Assembly (NCBI GenBank): GCA_026418675.1
Contig: JAOAAX010000019.1
Coordinates: 1-33,470, forward strand
Reading direction: 5' to 3'
Length of the DNA stretch: 33,470 nucleotides
DNA from: Chthoniobacterales bacterium
GTDB taxonomy: Bacteria; Verrucomicrobiota; Verrucomicrobiia; Chthoniobacterales; DYNR01
Below the pieces are notes generated by a model. The model was not told where the DNA came from, did not search any database, and saw nothing but the letters and a program-made list of their open reading frames with translations. This document shows positions 33,205-33,470 of the stretch, piece by piece. Positions within the stretch are counted from its first letter, which is position 1, and each line of letters opens with the position of its first letter. Position numbers and translations under genes: made by a program.

Positions 33205-33470
33205 ATGAGAAAAATGAAAATGAAGATTCAAGCCAGTGGGAGTTTTTCAGAATTGTTTGAGAGCGTTTTGAGCAGCATGAGGGAATGGGTTCGAGGTGGG
33301 GGTGTAAATCGAGCTGATTTAAGGGGTGTGGTGGTGCCGTCGAGAACGTTTGGGGATGAGTTGCAAAAGGGTTTTGCGCAAAGGTTTGGGGTGTGTATGG
33401 GTTGGAGGTTTTTGATTCCGAAGCAGTTTGTTCATTTGGTGATGGGGGAGGGAGAGGAGGGGCCATGGGG
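33205..33470 (+). CDS. Exodeoxyribonuclease V gamma-like (RecC-like) protein, 5' end only
   Basis: The first about 88 codons of a plus-strand gene cut by the window edge. The order of features matches the beginning of RecC: a leading strand and helix (ASGSFSELFESVLSSM), then VVVPSRTFGDELQKGFAQRF, equivalent to the 'V.VPS.GM..WL...LA...G' Walker-like segment of inactivated helicase domain 1, then GVCMGWRFLIPKQFVHLVM. RecC is the recognition subunit of RecBCD, the double-strand-break nuclease/helicase. Three in-frame ATGs (33205, 33214, 33220) could be the start; none has a strong ribosome site. Genes for RecB and RecD would be expected downstream, outside the window. The call rests on a short stretch. 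Confidence 0.6.
   Translation, partial: MRKMKMKIQASGSFSELFESVLSSMREWVRGGGVNRADLRGVVVPSRTFGDELQKGFAQRFGVCMGWRFLIPKQFVHLVMGEGEEGPW

Noticed and set aside
1-33470. Search for CRISPR arrays, insertion sequences, phage genes or a defence island
   Set aside because: No regularly spaced repeats, no transposase or phage-like proteins and no recognisable defence genes other than the RecC-like DNA repair gene were seen by eye.

Overview
The window looks like chromosomal DNA from a Gram-negative bacterium of the PVC group, probably Verrucomicrobiota. The phylum call is inferred from gene style and neighbourhood (ExbB with a signal peptide plus tandem ExbD, a PpiD-like anchored foldase, an SRPBCC protein next to GlnD) and no search was run. 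I see no phage, insertion sequence, CRISPR array or integrase. The left 29 kb is ordinary, densely packed housekeeping sequence. The right 4 kb is a decaying island.

Layout. 1-5.8 kb (minus strand): the 5' part of dxs, xseB, a GT-C type membrane glycosyltransferase, a sigma-54-dependent response regulator and a YqgE/AlgH protein. 5.9 kb: tRNA-Pro(CGG). 6-12.5 kb (minus): an uncharacterised ATP-grasp-like protein, ruvA, an SRPBCC protein, glnD, and a TolA/TonB-like helix joined to an OmpA domain. 12.7-13.9 kb (plus): rpsU and a sugar-nucleotide epimerase-like protein. 13.9-16.6 kb (minus): an Hsp33-like protein, a long-chain polyprenyl diphosphate synthase and an SDR. 16.6-18.2 kb (plus): a cupin and an RlmI-type rRNA methyltransferase. 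18.2-22 kb (minus): a probable operon of a periplasmic repeat protein, exbB with a C-terminal zinc ribbon, two exbD genes and GDP-L-fucose synthase. 22-27 kb: a PpiD/SurA-like foldase, a Cfa-type methyltransferase, a proline-rich secreted protein and pabB. 27.1-29.2 kb (minus): a GT87-like membrane protein and a small predicted glycosyltransferase.

29.3-32.8 kb: a GMC oxidoreductase pseudogene, about 1 kb of A+T-rich sequence without an intact gene, an intact HAD-IB phosphatase, and a UbiA prenyltransferase pseudogene whose stop codon still overlaps the HAD start. I infer that this is the wreck of a polyprenyl-phosphate-linked sugar (DPPR/DPA-like) pathway. A plus-strand gene resembling recC starts at about 33.2 kb and runs off the right end.

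How the genes fit together. Several intact genes concern isoprenoids and envelope sugars: dxs, the polyprenyl synthase, two GT-C enzymes, fucose synthase and the small glycosyltransferase. Others concern envelope energisation and anchoring: exbB, exbD twice, and the TolA-like OmpA protein. The plus strand is visibly G-rich both where genes lie on it and where they lie on the other strand. About 23 of 30 intact or edge-cut protein genes are on the minus strand. This suggests a replication-driven skew with most genes on the lagging strand, and it also explains the many long antisense open frames.
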